Origin: DATFVJ01 sp963727015
GTDB taxonomy: Bacteria > Actinomycetota > Actinomycetes > Streptosporangiales > Streptosporangiaceae
Direction: 5' to 3'
Length of the DNA: 64,000 nt
Assembly: GCA_963727015.1 (NCBI GenBank)
Contig: CAVSEV010000013.1
Location: 124,001 to 188,000, forward strand
Each line of letters starts with the position of its first letter. The first letter of the stretch is position 1. Both the position numbers and the translations under genes were made by a program. A model generated the notes under the pieces. The model had not been told where the DNA came from, did no database searches, and was given only the letters and a program-made list of their open reading frames with translations. Positions 17,850 through 26,690 of the stretch are shown piece by piece.

Positions 17850-20144
17850 ATGACTGCGGTGCAGGCGGCGGAGGTGGCGGCGGGCCGGGCTGGGCAGGTG
17901 GTCGGGTTCCGGACCGGTAATGAGATGGCCGCGTTGTCGGCGAAGCAGATCGATTTTCATCTGATGGGCTATTACCCGATCACGCCGTCGACGGAGATCG
18001 CGGAGCTGCTGGATGAGATGAAGGCGGCCGGGGAGCATAAGATCGTGATGGTGCCGGCGGATGGGGAGCATGGCGCGGCGGGGATCTGTTACGGCGCGGC
18101 GACCGGCGGCGGGCGGGTGTTCAACGCGACGAGTTCGCAGGGGCTGCTGTATTCGCTGGAGCAGTTGCCGGTGCAGTCCGGGACGCGGTTCCCGATGCTG
18201 CTGGATCTGGCGACGCGGGCGGTGAGCGGGCCGCTGGATATCCGCGGGGATCATTCGGATGTGTATTACGCGCTGAACACGGGCTGGCTGATTTTCATGG
18301 CGCGGGGGCCGCAGGCGGTTTATGACCTGAACCTGATCGCGTTGCGGGTGGCGGAGCGGGCCGATGTGCGGTTGCCGGCGATTGTGGCGTTCGACGGGTT
18401 TTTCACCAGTCATCAGAAGCGGCGGGTGGCCAGTTTCGCCGACGACGCGACCGTGGCGGGGTGGCTGGGGCCGGTGCCGGAGATGGTGACGGCGCTGGAT
18501 CCGCGGCATCCGGTGACGATCGGGCCGTACATGAACGACCCGGATCTGATCAACAACAAGTATCAGCTGGAGCTGGCGATGGACGCGGCGGCGGCGGCGC
18601 TGCCGGGGGTGGTCGCGGAGTACGAGGCGCTGAGCGGCCGCCGGTATGACCCGGTGGACCTGTACCGGATGGACGACGCGGAGGTCGCGGTGTTCCTGGT
18701 CAACTCGGCCGCGGAGACCGCTAAGGATGTCGCGGACCGGCTCCGCGGCGCGGGGGTGCGGGCCGGGGTGATCAGCCCGAACGTGATCCGGCCGTTCCCG
18801 GCGGCGGCGATCCGGGCCGCGCTGGCCGGGGTGCGGGCGGTGGTGCTGGGTGAGCGGTCGGGGAGTTACGGGGCGCACGGGGCGAGCTTGTCGCATGAGG
18901 TGAAGTCGGCGCTGCAGGATGACCCGGCGAACCGGACGCTGTGCCTGAGCCGGGTCTACGGCCTGGGCGGGCGGGACTTTTACGCCGAGGACGCCGAAGC
19001 GTTCTTCGCGCTGGCGATGGCGGCCGCCGAGGCCGGTGTGGTGGCGGAGCCGTTCGGCTATTACGGGGTGGAGCCGGGTGACGGCGCCGCGGCGCCGCCG
19101 CGGCGGCGCGGCGCGCCGGCGCTGACCCGGGCCGAGCAGACCAGCGGGCTGCTGGACGTGGCGCCGGGCCCGGACGGGCGGCTGCGGGTCGACGCGCCGC
19201 CGTACTGGCAGCTGGCGGCCAAGCCGAAGCGGGTGCTGCCCGGTCACGGCGCGTGCCCGGGCTGCGGGATCTTCCCCGCGCTGGACCAGTTCCTGCGCGG
19301 TATCGAGGGTGATGTGGTGGTGCTGTACCAGACCGGCTGCGCGATGGTGGTGACCACCGGCTACCCGTACACCGCGCACCGGGTGACCTACGTGCACAAC
19401 CTGTTCCAGAACGGCGCGGCGGCGCTGTCCGGGCTGGTGGAGATGTTCCACGAGCGGGTCCGGCGGGGGGAACTGCCGGCCGGGCAGGACATCACCTTCG
19501 TGATGGTCACCGGGGACGGCGGGATGGACATCGGGATGGGCGCGGCGATCGGCGCCGCGCTGCGCAACCACGGGATGATCGTGGTCGAGTACGACAACCA
19601 GGGCTACATGAACACCGGCAGCCAGCTGTCCTACTCCACCCCGCTGGGGCACCTGACCTCGACCAGCCACGTCGGCCCGGCCGAGCTGGGCAAGGCGTTC
19701 CACCACAAGGACACCCCGCAGATCATGGCCGCGACCAACATCCCGTACGTGTTCACCAGCGTCGAGGGCTACCCCGACGACCTGGTCGCCAAGGCCGCCA
19801 AGGCGCAGTGGTACGCCCGCCACCAGGGCACCGCCTACGGCAAGATACTGATCTCCTGCCCGCTGAACTGGAAAACCGAGGACCGCGCCGGGGTCGAGAT
19901 CGTGCAGGCCGCGGTCGACTCGTGTTTCTTCCCGCTGTATGAGATCGAGTCCGGGGTGACCCGGATCACCTACGACCCCGAGCCGATCGGGCGGCGGCTG
20001 CCGGTGGCCGGCTGGCTGGCGCTGATGGGCAAGACCCGGCACCTGTGCAAGCCCGCCAACGAGGCCACCCTGGCCGCGATCGAGGCCGAGGTGGAACGCC
20101 GCTGGCAGCGGCTGAAGGCCAAAGACGCCAGCCCCCTCCTCTAA
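17850..20144 (+). CDS. 2-oxoacid:ferredoxin oxidoreductase, fused alpha-beta catalytic subunit
   Basis: A 764-aa fusion. Alpha part: GYYPITPSTEIAELLDEM, the pyrimidine-end domain with MVPADGEHGAAGICYGAATG, and a transketolase-C-like domain (VFLVNSAAETAKDVADRLRG). Beta part: CPGCG near residue 470, YQTGCAMV, the TPP/Mg motif GDGGMDIGMGAAIG with YDNQGYMNTGSQ downstream, and ISCPLNWK giving the fourth cluster Cys. It decarboxylates a 2-oxoacid to acyl-CoA with CoA and passes electrons through 4Fe-4S clusters. Pyruvate is likely, but 2-oxoglutarate or others cannot be excluded. Such enzymes are oxygen-sensitive in most lineages, which is notable in an actinomycete. Confidence 0.88.
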   Translation: MTAVQAAEVAAGRAGQVVGFRTGNEMAALSAKQIDFHLMGYYPITPSTEIAELLDEMKAAGEHKIVMVPADGEHGAAGICYGAATGGGRVFNATSSQGLLYSLEQLPVQSGTRFPMLLDLATRAVSGPLDIRGDHSDVYYALNTGWLIFMARGPQAVYDLNLIALRVAERADVRLPAIVAFDGFFTSHQKRRVASFADDATVAGWLGPVPEMVTALDPRHPVTIGPYMNDPDLINNKYQLELAMDAAAAALPGVVAEYEALSGRRYDPVDLYRMDDAEVAVFLVNSAAETAKDVADRLRGAGVRAGVISPNVIRPFPAAAIRAALAGVRAVVLGERSGSYGAHGASLSHEVKSALQDDPANRTLCLSRVYGLGGRDFYAEDAEAFFALAMAAAEAGVVAEPFGYYGVEPGDGAAAPPRRRGAPALTRAEQTSGLLDVAPGPDGRLRVDAPPYWQLAAKPKRVLPGHGACPGCGIFPALDQFLRGIEGDVVVLYQTGCAMVVTTGYPYTAHRVTYVHNLFQNGAAALSGLVEMFHERVRRGELPAGQDITFVMVTGDGGMDIGMGAAIGAALRNHGMIVVEYDNQGYMNTGSQLSYSTPLGHLTSTSHVGPAELGKAFHHKDTPQIMAATNIPYVFTSVEGYPDDLVAKAAKAQWYARHQGTAYGKILISCPLNWKTEDRAGVEIVQAAVDSCFFPLYEIESGVTRITYDPEPIGRRLPVAGWLALMGKTRHLCKPANEATLAAIEAEVERRWQRLKAKDASPLL

Positions 20145-20229
20145 CAACAGCAGCCGGGCCGGCCCGGGATGGACAGCCGGGCCGGGCCCCGCGGGCAAGG
20201 CAAGTACCCCATCTGGCGAGTGAGAGATC

Positions 20230-21066
20230 ATGGATACCACTGCACGGATCGTCGACAAGCGTGACCTGACCGATATCACCAAGCTGTTCGTCGTGCACGC
20301 CCCGCTGGTCGCGCGGAACGCGGCGCCCGGCCAGTTCGTGATCGTGCGGATCACCGAGACCGGTGAGCGGATCCCGATCAGCATCACCGATTTCAGCCGC
20401 GCCGACGGCACGATCACGATCGTGGTCCAGCAGGCCGGGCGGACCAGCGCGCTGGCCTGCGCGCTGGCCGAGGGCGACGTGTTCCTGGACTTCGCCGGGC
20501 CGCTCGGCGCGGCCGCGCCGCTACCCGAGGCCGGGCACGCGGTGCTGATCGGCGGCGGGTTCGGCACCGGCGCGGTGTTCCCGCTGGCCCGCGAGATGCG
20601 CGCCCGCGGGGTCGCGGTCAGCGCGATCGTCGGCGCCCGCACCGCCGGCCTGGTCATCCTGGCCGACCTGCTGGCCACCGCGGCCGACCCGGTGCACGTG
20701 TGCACCGACGACGGCACGGCCGGCTACCACGGCTTCGTCACCGGCCGGCTCGAGCAGCTGCTGGACACCGGCGCCGGGTACACCTGCTGCCTGGCCGTCG
20801 GCCCGATGCCGATGATGCGCGCCGTCGCTCAGGCGACGGCCCGCCGCGGCCTGCCCACCTGGGTGTCGCTGGACCCGCTGATGGTCGACGGGACCGGGAT
20901 GTGCGGCGGCTGCCGGGTCAGCGTCGGCGGCAAAACCCTGTTCGCCTGCGTCGACGGCCCGTTCTTCGACGCCGCCCAGGTCGACTTCGGCGAAGCCGCC
21001 GCCCGGATGAGCACCTACCAGCAACAAGAGGACCTGGCCTGCGAGCTCGCGGGACTGGGGAGGTAA
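20230..21066 (+). CDS. NfnA/SudB-type FAD/NAD-binding ferredoxin reductase subunit
   Basis: The 278-aa protein has a flavodoxin-reductase architecture. APGQFVIVRI and PISITDFSRADGTITIVVQQ form the FAD barrel, HAVLIGGGFGTGAVFPLARE the NAD-binding loop, and GTGMCGGCRVSVGG plus LFACVDGP carry three of the Cys that bind a 2Fe-2S cluster. This matches the small subunit of NADH-dependent ferredoxin:NADP oxidoreductase (Nfn) and of sulfide dehydrogenase. It begins 85 bp after the oxidoreductase gene. Its large partner follows at once, so a complex is likely. Confidence 0.88.
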   Translation: MDTTARIVDKRDLTDITKLFVVHAPLVARNAAPGQFVIVRITETGERIPISITDFSRADGTITIVVQQAGRTSALACALAEGDVFLDFAGPLGAAAPLPEAGHAVLIGGGFGTGAVFPLAREMRARGVAVSAIVGARTAGLVILADLLATAADPVHVCTDDGTAGYHGFVTGRLEQLLDTGAGYTCCLAVGPMPMMRAVAQATARRGLPTWVSLDPLMVDGTGMCGGCRVSVGGKTLFACVDGPFFDAAQVDFGEAAARMSTYQQQEDLACELAGLGR

Positions 21067-21071
21067 CAGCC

Positions 21072-22496
21072 ATGCCGATCGTGTACCCGCACAAAACCGA
21101 GATGCCCTGCGCCGACCCCGGCCAGCGGCGGCACAGCTGGGACGAGGTCGCCGAAGGCTACACCGAGGCCCGCGCCATCGCCGAGGCCCGCCGCTGCCTG
21201 AACTGCCAGGACCCCGTCTGCGAGCAAGGCTGCCCGGTCAACGTCCCGATCCGCGACTTCGTCCGCGCCGTCGCGGTCGGCGACTTCGCCGCCGCCGCCG
21301 CGACCATCCGCTCCCGTAACCTGCTCCCCGCGATCTGCGGCCGGGTCTGCCCCGTCGAACACCAATGCGAAGCCCGCTGCGTGCTGGCCCCCCACCAGGA
21401 CCCGGCCGGCATCGGCCGCCTCGAACGATTCGTCGCCGACTGGGAACACACCCACCCCCCCGCCGCCAGCCCCGCGCCGCCGCCCTGGCGGGACCAGAAA
21501 ATCGCCATCGTCGGCTCCGGCCCCGCCGGGCTGACCGTGGCCAGCGACCTCGCCCAGGCCGGCTACCCCGTCACCATCTTCGAAGCGCTGCACGCCTTCG
21601 GCGGCGTGCTCCGCTACGGCATCCCCCAATACCGGCTGCCCAAAGAAATCGTCGACGACGACGTCGCCCACCTCACCGCCCTCGGCGTCGAATTCGTCCG
21701 CGACGTCATCATCGGCAAAACCGTCACCATCGACCAGCTCACCACCGAACACGGCTACACCGCCGTGTTCGTCGGCACCGGCGCCGGCTCGCCCATCTTC
21801 ATGAACATCCCCGGCGAAAACCTCAAAGGCATCTACTCCGCCAACGAATTCCTCACCCGCGTCAACCTCATGCACGCCTACTCCTTCCCCGACTACGACA
21901 CCCCCGTCCAGCGCCCCCGCCACGCCACCGTCATCGGCGCCGGCGACACCGCCATGGACGCCGTCCGCTGCTCCATCCGCCTCGGCGCCGAACAAGCCCA
22001 CATCGTCTACCGCCGCTCCGAACAAGAAAAAGGCGCCCGCGCCGAAGACTACGAACGAGCCCGCGACGAAGGCGTCATCTTCGACTGGCTCACCCTGCCC
22101 ACCCGCTTCATCGGCGACGCCGGCGGCTGGGTCCGCGCCCTCGAATGCATCCACACCGAACTCGGCGAACCCGACAACTCCGGCCGCCGCCGCCCCATCC
22201 CCATCCCCGGCTCACAATTCACCATCGACACCGACCTCGTCGTCATCGCCCTGGGCACCAACCCCAACCCCCTCGTCCCCCGCACCACCCACGGCCTGGA
22301 CACCGACCCCCACGGCTGCATCATCGCCGACCCCCAAACCGGCGCCACCAGCCGCCCCGGCATCTACGCCGGCGGCGACATCGTCACCGGCGCCGCAACC
22401 GTCATCCTCGCCATGGGCGCCGGCCGCAAAGCCGCCACCGCCATGCACCAATACCTCCAGCAACAAGCCACCACCTGCCAGGCAACACCCCAATAA
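21072..22496 (+). CDS. NfnB/GltD-type NADPH-dependent flavoprotein subunit
   Basis: 474 aa. The N-terminal Fe-S domain has ARRCLNCQDPVCEQGCPVNV and ICGRVCPVEHQCEARC for two 4Fe-4S clusters. Then come the FAD motif IAIVGSGPAGLTVASDLAQA, FGGVLRYGIPQYRLPKEIVD, the NADPH motif ATVIGAGDTAMDAVRCSIRL and the closing GIYAGGDIVTGAATVILAMG. It lies 5 bp after the small subunit. In Nfn complexes this subunit holds the bifurcating FAD and binds NADPH. Paired here with an oxoacid oxidoreductase rather than a free ferredoxin, it could pass oxoacid electrons to NADP+. A plain glutamate-synthase role is unlikely, since no large GltB is present. Confidence 0.9.
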   Translation: MPIVYPHKTEMPCADPGQRRHSWDEVAEGYTEARAIAEARRCLNCQDPVCEQGCPVNVPIRDFVRAVAVGDFAAAAATIRSRNLLPAICGRVCPVEHQCEARCVLAPHQDPAGIGRLERFVADWEHTHPPAASPAPPPWRDQKIAIVGSGPAGLTVASDLAQAGYPVTIFEALHAFGGVLRYGIPQYRLPKEIVDDDVAHLTALGVEFVRDVIIGKTVTIDQLTTEHGYTAVFVGTGAGSPIFMNIPGENLKGIYSANEFLTRVNLMHAYSFPDYDTPVQRPRHATVIGAGDTAMDAVRCSIRLGAEQAHIVYRRSEQEKGARAEDYERARDEGVIFDWLTLPTRFIGDAGGWVRALECIHTELGEPDNSGRRRPIPIPGSQFTIDTDLVVIALGTNPNPLVPRTTHGLDTDPHGCIIADPQTGATSRPGIYAGGDIVTGAATVILAMGAGRKAATAMHQYLQQQATTCQATPQ

Positions 22497-22603
22497 CCAC
22501 CACCCACCACCCACCACCCGCGGCCGGCAGCTAGCGTGCCCGCGAGGATGTCGCGGAAGGGGCTGCGGGCATGCGGTGCGGCGAGAGGCCGGCACAATCG
22601 CCC

Positions 22604-23099
22604 TCAGGTGCTCAGCAGTAGCCACGTGTCCGGCGTCATCCCGGGCTTCCCCGGGATGGGCCGACGCTCTTCCCGCCAGGCGGTCCCCACCGCGTCTGTC
22701 GCGACCCGGCGCCAGAAACTGGCGGCGCCCGGGTTCTCCTCCTGGAAAGCGATTTCCCAGCGCCCCGGGGTGCCGGACAAGGAGTTCCAAGGCAGCCGTA
22801 CGCCCCACTTGCTGCCTGCGCGCGGCGCGGACAACGAAGAACTCGCCCATGATCCTCGGCTCGCCGGACAACCCACGGATCAAGGCAAAGCCCGCGAGAG
22901 CTGGGCCACTGCAAATCAGGTAGCCGCACCGGTCGGGATCATCGAAGTAGGCGGGCAGCCGGCCAGGTTTGTGCAACCCCTCGCCGTCTGGCATCGAACC
23001 CCGAAACTCCGACAGGTCATGTGCATACAACTGCCACAACCGCTCGACCACGATGCGCTGTTCTCGGGCCACCAGTCGTAGCCTGGGGAAGACGGTCAC
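22604..23099 (-). pseudogene. GNAT N-acetyltransferase, frameshifted
   Basis: GTG at 23099 opens VTVFPRLRLVAREQ, followed by VVERLWQLYAHDLSEFRGSM and FDDPDRCGYLICSGPALAGF. The acetyl-CoA strand reads IMGEFFVVRAARRQQVGRTA. Near 22770 the match moves one frame to SGTPGRWEIAFQEENPGAAS and FWRRVATDAVG, ending KPGMTPDTWLLLST. The two pieces together make a normal ~165-aa GNAT. One missing or extra base separates them, so either recent decay or a read error. Confidence 0.7.
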
Positions 23100-23128
23100 A
23101 CAGCCATGTTGGCAGCTAACCACCTACG

Positions 23129-23403
23129 TCAAAGGAGCCGCCCCGCGAGGCTGAACACCTGGCCCGCCGTCCCGTGCGGCGGCAGGCCGGCGATGAAAAG
23201 GGCGAGACGCGCGACCTCCTGCGGTTCCTTCAACCACTCCCACAGGTCCGCCCAGCGCCCCCGTTCGATCTCGCGGTCGCGCCGGGAACCGTCGATTCCC
23301 ATCCCGGGCGTCCGCGTCGGTCCGGGGATCAGTTCGTTGACCGCGATGTTGGAACCTCGCAGTTCCGTCGACCTCGCCAGCGCACCGCGGTCCTTATGCG
23401 CGA
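23129..23403 (-). pseudogene. C-terminal fragment of a short-chain dehydrogenase
   Basis: The minus strand reads ALARSTELRGSNIAVNELIP, GPTRTPGMGIDGS, WADLWEWLKEPQEVARLALF and GLPPHGTAGQVFSLAGRLL before a stop at 23129. The VNxxxPGPTRTP and C-terminal pattern are SDR-like. The nucleotide-binding and catalytic parts are missing upstream, where the deacetylase gene begins. It is a remnant. Confidence 0.65.
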
Positions 23404-23429
23404 CCGCCGGCGTTCGTTCGTGACGTGCG

Positions 23430-24329
23430 TCAGCCTGCGCAGGCGGGCACGATCTGGTATCCGGCGGCTTGTATGCCGCTGATGATCGCTGGCAGGGCGT
23501 GCACGGTCTGGGAGCGGTTGCCGCCCCCGTCGTGCATGATCACGATGCCGCCGGGGTGGAGAGCCGATAGCACGCGTCTGGCGATCGCGTGGGGGCCTGG
23601 CCGCAGGTAGTCCGAAGGGTCGATGTCCCAGCCGAGCTCGGCGAGGCCGCGCCGGCCCAGTTGTGCGTCCACCGCCCGATCGGACAGGCCGTACGGCGGC
23701 CGCAGGCACCGGGCCCGCTGACCGGTGATGCGCTGAAGCAGCCGCTCGGTCTGGTCGACTTGGGCGGACCATTCCCCGGCGGGAAGAGCCGCGAGATCGA
23801 CGTGGGTCCAGGTGTGGTTCACCAGGGACATGCCAGCTGCGTGCTCTTCGCGTAAAAGGCCTGGGTAGGCAGCGCCTTCCAGGCCGATAATCTCGAAGCT
23901 GGCGGGCACTTTGCGGGCCCGCAGGATCCGCAGAATCGGTGCCGTGTAGCGGGGCGAGGGCCCGTCGTCGAAGGTGAGCGCGACCACCTTCTGGCCCGGC
24001 CTATAAGGCGACCCCGGGGCAGTGTCGAGGTTGCTGATTATGGTCCCGGGCACCGGCCAGCTCCTCGGCCGCACAGGCCGGACCGGCCGTGGCGGGCGTA
24101 CCGGGCCTGCCAGGCGTACTGGGCCTGCCGGGCGTACCGGTCCTGCCGGGCGTGCCGGCAATGGCGGCGAGCGTGTGCCGGGCGTGCCTGAGGGCAGGTG
24201 TGCTGCCTGGCGGCTCACCGCTGCTGGCGGCCGAGCCGGGGAGCCCGCGGTAGCGCTACCGCCGCAGGCCGCCGCCAGCACCAGCAACGCATACAGCACG
24301 GCCGGATACCCTGCCCACCGCCGGACCAT
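23430..24329 (-). CDS. Polysaccharide deacetylase (CE4) lipoprotein
   Basis: ATG at 24329 follows GGGGAA. The N-terminus MVRRWAGYPAVLYALLVLAA ends in a lipobox Cys. A linker of repeated GPVRPA-like units follows. The NodB domain carries ALTFDDGPSPRYT (metal Asp), NHTWTHVDL (the HxxxH pair), RPPYG, DIDPSDY and GGIVIMHDGGG. It should remove acetyl groups from a cell-wall glycan outside the membrane. The linker probably spans the wall. The gene is single, with an SDR remnant downstream. Confidence 0.88.
   Translation of the reverse strand: MVRRWAGYPAVLYALLVLAAACGGSATAGSPARPPAAVSRQAAHLPSGTPGTRSPPLPARPAGPVRPAGPVRLAGPVRPPRPVRPVRPRSWPVPGTIISNLDTAPGSPYRPGQKVVALTFDDGPSPRYTAPILRILRARKVPASFEIIGLEGAAYPGLLREEHAAGMSLVNHTWTHVDLAALPAGEWSAQVDQTERLLQRITGQRARCLRPPYGLSDRAVDAQLGRRGLAELGWDIDPSDYLRPGPHAIARRVLSALHPGGIVIMHDGGGNRSQTVHALPAIISGIQAAGYQIVPACAG
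24030..24175 (-). repeat. Tandem repeats coding the GPVRPA linker
   Basis: About 18-bp units with the core CGGGCCTGCCGGGCGTAC or close variants occur in series. They encode PAGPVRPAGPVRLAGPVRP in the deacetylase. Unit number may vary between strains. Confidence 0.7.
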
Positions 24330-24740
24330 CACTTCCCCGTACTCGCCACCGCAAGACCGTGCCAGACAGCCCGCAGTTGCTCGTCGTCCCCGCAGTACAG
24401 TGCGAGCACCGCTCAAGCGACTCCCGCAGCGATGAGCTGGCCCGGCTCTGACCGTCCTAGTGCGCGGACCGTCCTAGTGCGCGCCACTTGTCCCCCACCC
24501 ACGCCCAGCGATTATTCGGCTTCGCTGGTTGTATTTGCTGCGGAGGCGTTCAAATCACAATATAACCTACGCGCTCCTTCGCCTTTCATCATCCTGTCCC
24601 CCGGGAATTCATATGCACGTGCATCAGCGATTGCATTACGCATGTGCATGGATCAAGGACTGAGTTCTGCGGCGCCTGCCAGGACGAAGCCGGGTTCGCC
24701 AGCTCGGAGACAATTCCGCAGCAGTGAGCTCGCGGCTGCG

Positions 24741-24829
24741 GAAGGAGGACCAGAGCCGCGCCCAGCGTTACACCCACGGCTCACGCAGCACGCCGCCGAT
24801 CGGTTGCGCAGGGCGCTGTGGGCGTAGGC
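24741..24829 (+). pseudogene. Tyrosine integrase C-terminal remnant (left)
   Basis: The end of an integrase can be read as QRYTH, then in a shifted frame LTQHAADRLRRALWA and a stop at about 24826. The same ending, LTQHAADQMGKALWA, is found at 44.5 kb. The catalytic Tyr follows Gln-Arg. Earlier domains are lost. This copy is interrupted just after its stop by a foreign 62-bp segment. Confidence 0.6.
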
Positions 24830-24891
24830 GTGGCCAGATCGCGTTGCATATCGGCCAGCCCGCCGGCCGCGGCCGGGTCACCCCGCAGCAG
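24830..24891. repeat. 62-bp copy of an internal piece of the histidine-kinase gene
   Basis: Matches 37211-37272 at 61 of 62 positions in the same orientation; the single difference is at 24850. The 11-mer CTGTGGGCGTA stands on both sides (24816-24826 and 24897-24907). Confidence 0.85.
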
Positions 24892-25000
24892 CGGCTCTGT
24901 GGGCGTAACTGCGCCGGGAGCAACCGCAAACCACAGCTGCAATCAAAAGCGAACGTGAATGCCGGCGATGGTCTTGTATTGCCCGCGCAGCATCGGCTGG

Positions 25001-25041
25001 CTGGCAGGAATAGAACCCGAGCCTGCGGATTAAGAGTCCGC
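25001..25041 (-). tRNA. Degenerate 3' half of a tRNA-Lys-like gene (att remnant)
   Basis: On the minus strand the anticodon arm GCGGACTCTTAATCCGC (CTT anticodon) is intact. The T-arm is altered (GGGTTCTATTCC) and the 5' half is absent, so it is not a functional tRNA. Such 3' halves are left by integrases that target tRNA genes. Confidence 0.6.
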
Positions 25042-25527
25042 CTTATCCTGCTTCACGAGGTATCAGCCAATACCGGAGAATGCCGCGTGCTGCCATTCCG
25101 TGCACGTCACGGCGGGTGGCCATGCCGGCCGGTGCCGGGCGCTGACGGACCGTACCACGGCACGCGAGCAAAAGACGAGAAAGCAAGCCTGAAGGCGCCG
25201 CTGCGTGCAGACAAATGTAAACCCGGCCCACGAGGGGCCGGGCGGGTATGTCGGCGGGCACAGCGTTCCTCCAGGGATGCTGCGCCACGCTCTTCTACCA
25301 CGGTGAGTGCAGCACGCGCTTGGTTACGTCGGGCGTCGGCTGCGGCGGCCCGCCCGGCAAGGGCCGGGTTGCATGTTCGGTGTACGCGAGCCCACGCCGC
25401 ACGCCGATCACGCAGCGTGAGACGCGGCCTGTACCTCTCATGGGGATCCTGACCTTCCCCGCCGTTGCTTGTGGCGCCGCAGGGCTCATGGTGAGGGACA
25501 GCTCGCGCGGCGGGCTCCGCGACACGC
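25042..25527. other. No supported gene
   Basis: Open frames here are GC shadows. No domain or repeat was recognised between the tRNA remnant and the regulator fragment. Confidence 0.35.
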
Positions 25528-25866
25528 TTAGTCGATCGGGCCGATCTCGGCACCGGTGACTTGCCGGTTGCAGTGATTGCAGTACAGCCGGACGGAGACC
25601 GGGTGGCCGCAGGGGCGGTGGGCTATCTTGGTCCGGTCGGGACCCTCGGTCCACGTTGCACCCCAGTCGCGCAGCGCAGCCACCACCGGGCCCAGCGCCC
25701 GGCCCTTGGCGGTCAGCAGGTATTCGTGGCGGTCTGGCCGCTGCTGATAGCGATGGCGTTCGAAGATGCCCGCTTCGACCAGGCGCCTCAGCCGGGCGGT
25801 GAGGATGTTGTCGGAAATGCCAGTCCGCTTGAACTCCTCGAACCGCCGGGCGCCTCGGGCCGATCA
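25528..25866 (-). pseudogene. HxlR-type winged-helix regulator, N-terminus missing
   Basis: The minus strand reads RRFEEFKRTGISDNILTARL, RRLVEAGIFERHRYQQRPDR and HEYLLTAKGRALGPVVAALR, the recognition helix and wing of HxlR proteins. A C-terminal extension contains a likely Cys/His metal knuckle, CGHPVSVRLYCNHC. The opening Cys-containing helix of the family is absent, and the frame starts inside the junction with the monooxygenase fragment. It probably cannot be expressed intact. Confidence 0.65.
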
Positions 25867-25880
25867 GCCCAGTGTTTCCG

Positions 25881-26474
25881 ATGACCGGGCCGCGCAACAC
25901 GCTGCGCCGGCTCGTAGTCGACGGCAGACCTGTTGTCACCGGGTTGCAAGGCATCGGGGACTCGGTGTGCACCACCAATCCGACCTTTGGACGCGGCCTG
26001 AGCCTCGCCATGTGGGGCGCGGCCGATCTTGTCGACGTGATCGGCACGCACGACGGCGACTGGGCCGGGCAAGCAGTCGAGATGGATGACCGAATCGCCT
26101 GGCATGTCGCGCCATACTACGAGGAACAGGCAGCGGTCGACTCCGCCCGCCTGGCGACCCTGCGCCATGCCATCCTGGGCGGCCCCGCCCCGCCGCCACC
26201 ACCACCCGAGTCGGACCGGATCGGCTTCACGCAGTTGCGGGTAGCCGCCTCGTTCGACCCCACCGCCTTCCGCGCTTTCTGGAAGCTGATGTTCATGCTC
26301 TGCCAACCGGACGACGTCTACCGCGACCCGCATATCGTCGCCTGCACCCAGGACGCCCTGAGGTCGAGGGGTATGGACGTTCTCCAACCTCGTGGGCATC
26401 TAGACCCGGGGATTGCTCAACCAACCCGTCAGCAGATACTCGCTGCACTCGCGACACAGTCGACCTCCATCTGA
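25881..26474 (+). pseudogene. C-terminal part of an FAD-dependent monooxygenase
   Basis: The frame holds VVTGLQGIGDSVCTTNPTFG followed by RGLSLAMWGAADLVDVI, the second FAD motif (GD with the NPxxGRG loop) of PHBH-type flavoproteins. The C-terminal helical part follows (FRAFWKLMFMLCQPDDVYRD). The N-terminal GxGxxG domain, about 250-300 residues, is missing. It abuts the HxlR fragment head to head, as if one event removed the starts of both. Confidence 0.65.
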
Positions 26475-26690
26475 GCGGCGGAGGGCCGGTGAGCGTCGCG
26501 TCGGGGTGGTCGGCGCGGCCGGCGCGCAGCGGACACCGCCGTCGGCGGTTTCGATGAGCATCGGCTGGTCGCCGGTCCGCACCTCGATGGTGACCGGCGG
26601 CTGGTCCGGGGTGTGATCGGTGCGGAACATCTGGACCGGCAGCCACAGCCAGTGGCTGCGGAATTCGTCCCGGGGGCTGGGTCGCCCATG
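26475..26690 (-). pseudogene. Regulator C-terminal (SCP2-like) fragment
   Basis: The minus strand reads SHWLWLPVQMFRTDHTPDQP, PVTIEVRTGDQPMLIETADG and then, one frame over, DHPDATLTGPPPL. This resembles the C-terminal domain attached to some HxlR-type regulators. No DNA-binding part is present. The assignment is from memory of that family and is tentative. Confidence 0.35.

Noticed and set aside
16599..20717. A 1372-codon open frame on the minus strand
   Set aside because: It is antisense to two clear oxidoreductase genes. Its Arg/Pro/His-rich, low-complexity product is what the G/T-rich wobble of the sense genes produces.
21015..22154. Long Gly/Ala/Asp-rich minus-strand frame
   Set aside because: Shadow of the NfnB-like gene; no domain, and the composition is explained by C-ending sense codons.
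24030..24175. Possible CRISPR-like array because of regular ~18-bp units
   Set aside because: Units are contiguous without spacers and are in frame with a deacetylase linker. I saw no CRISPR array anywhere in the window.
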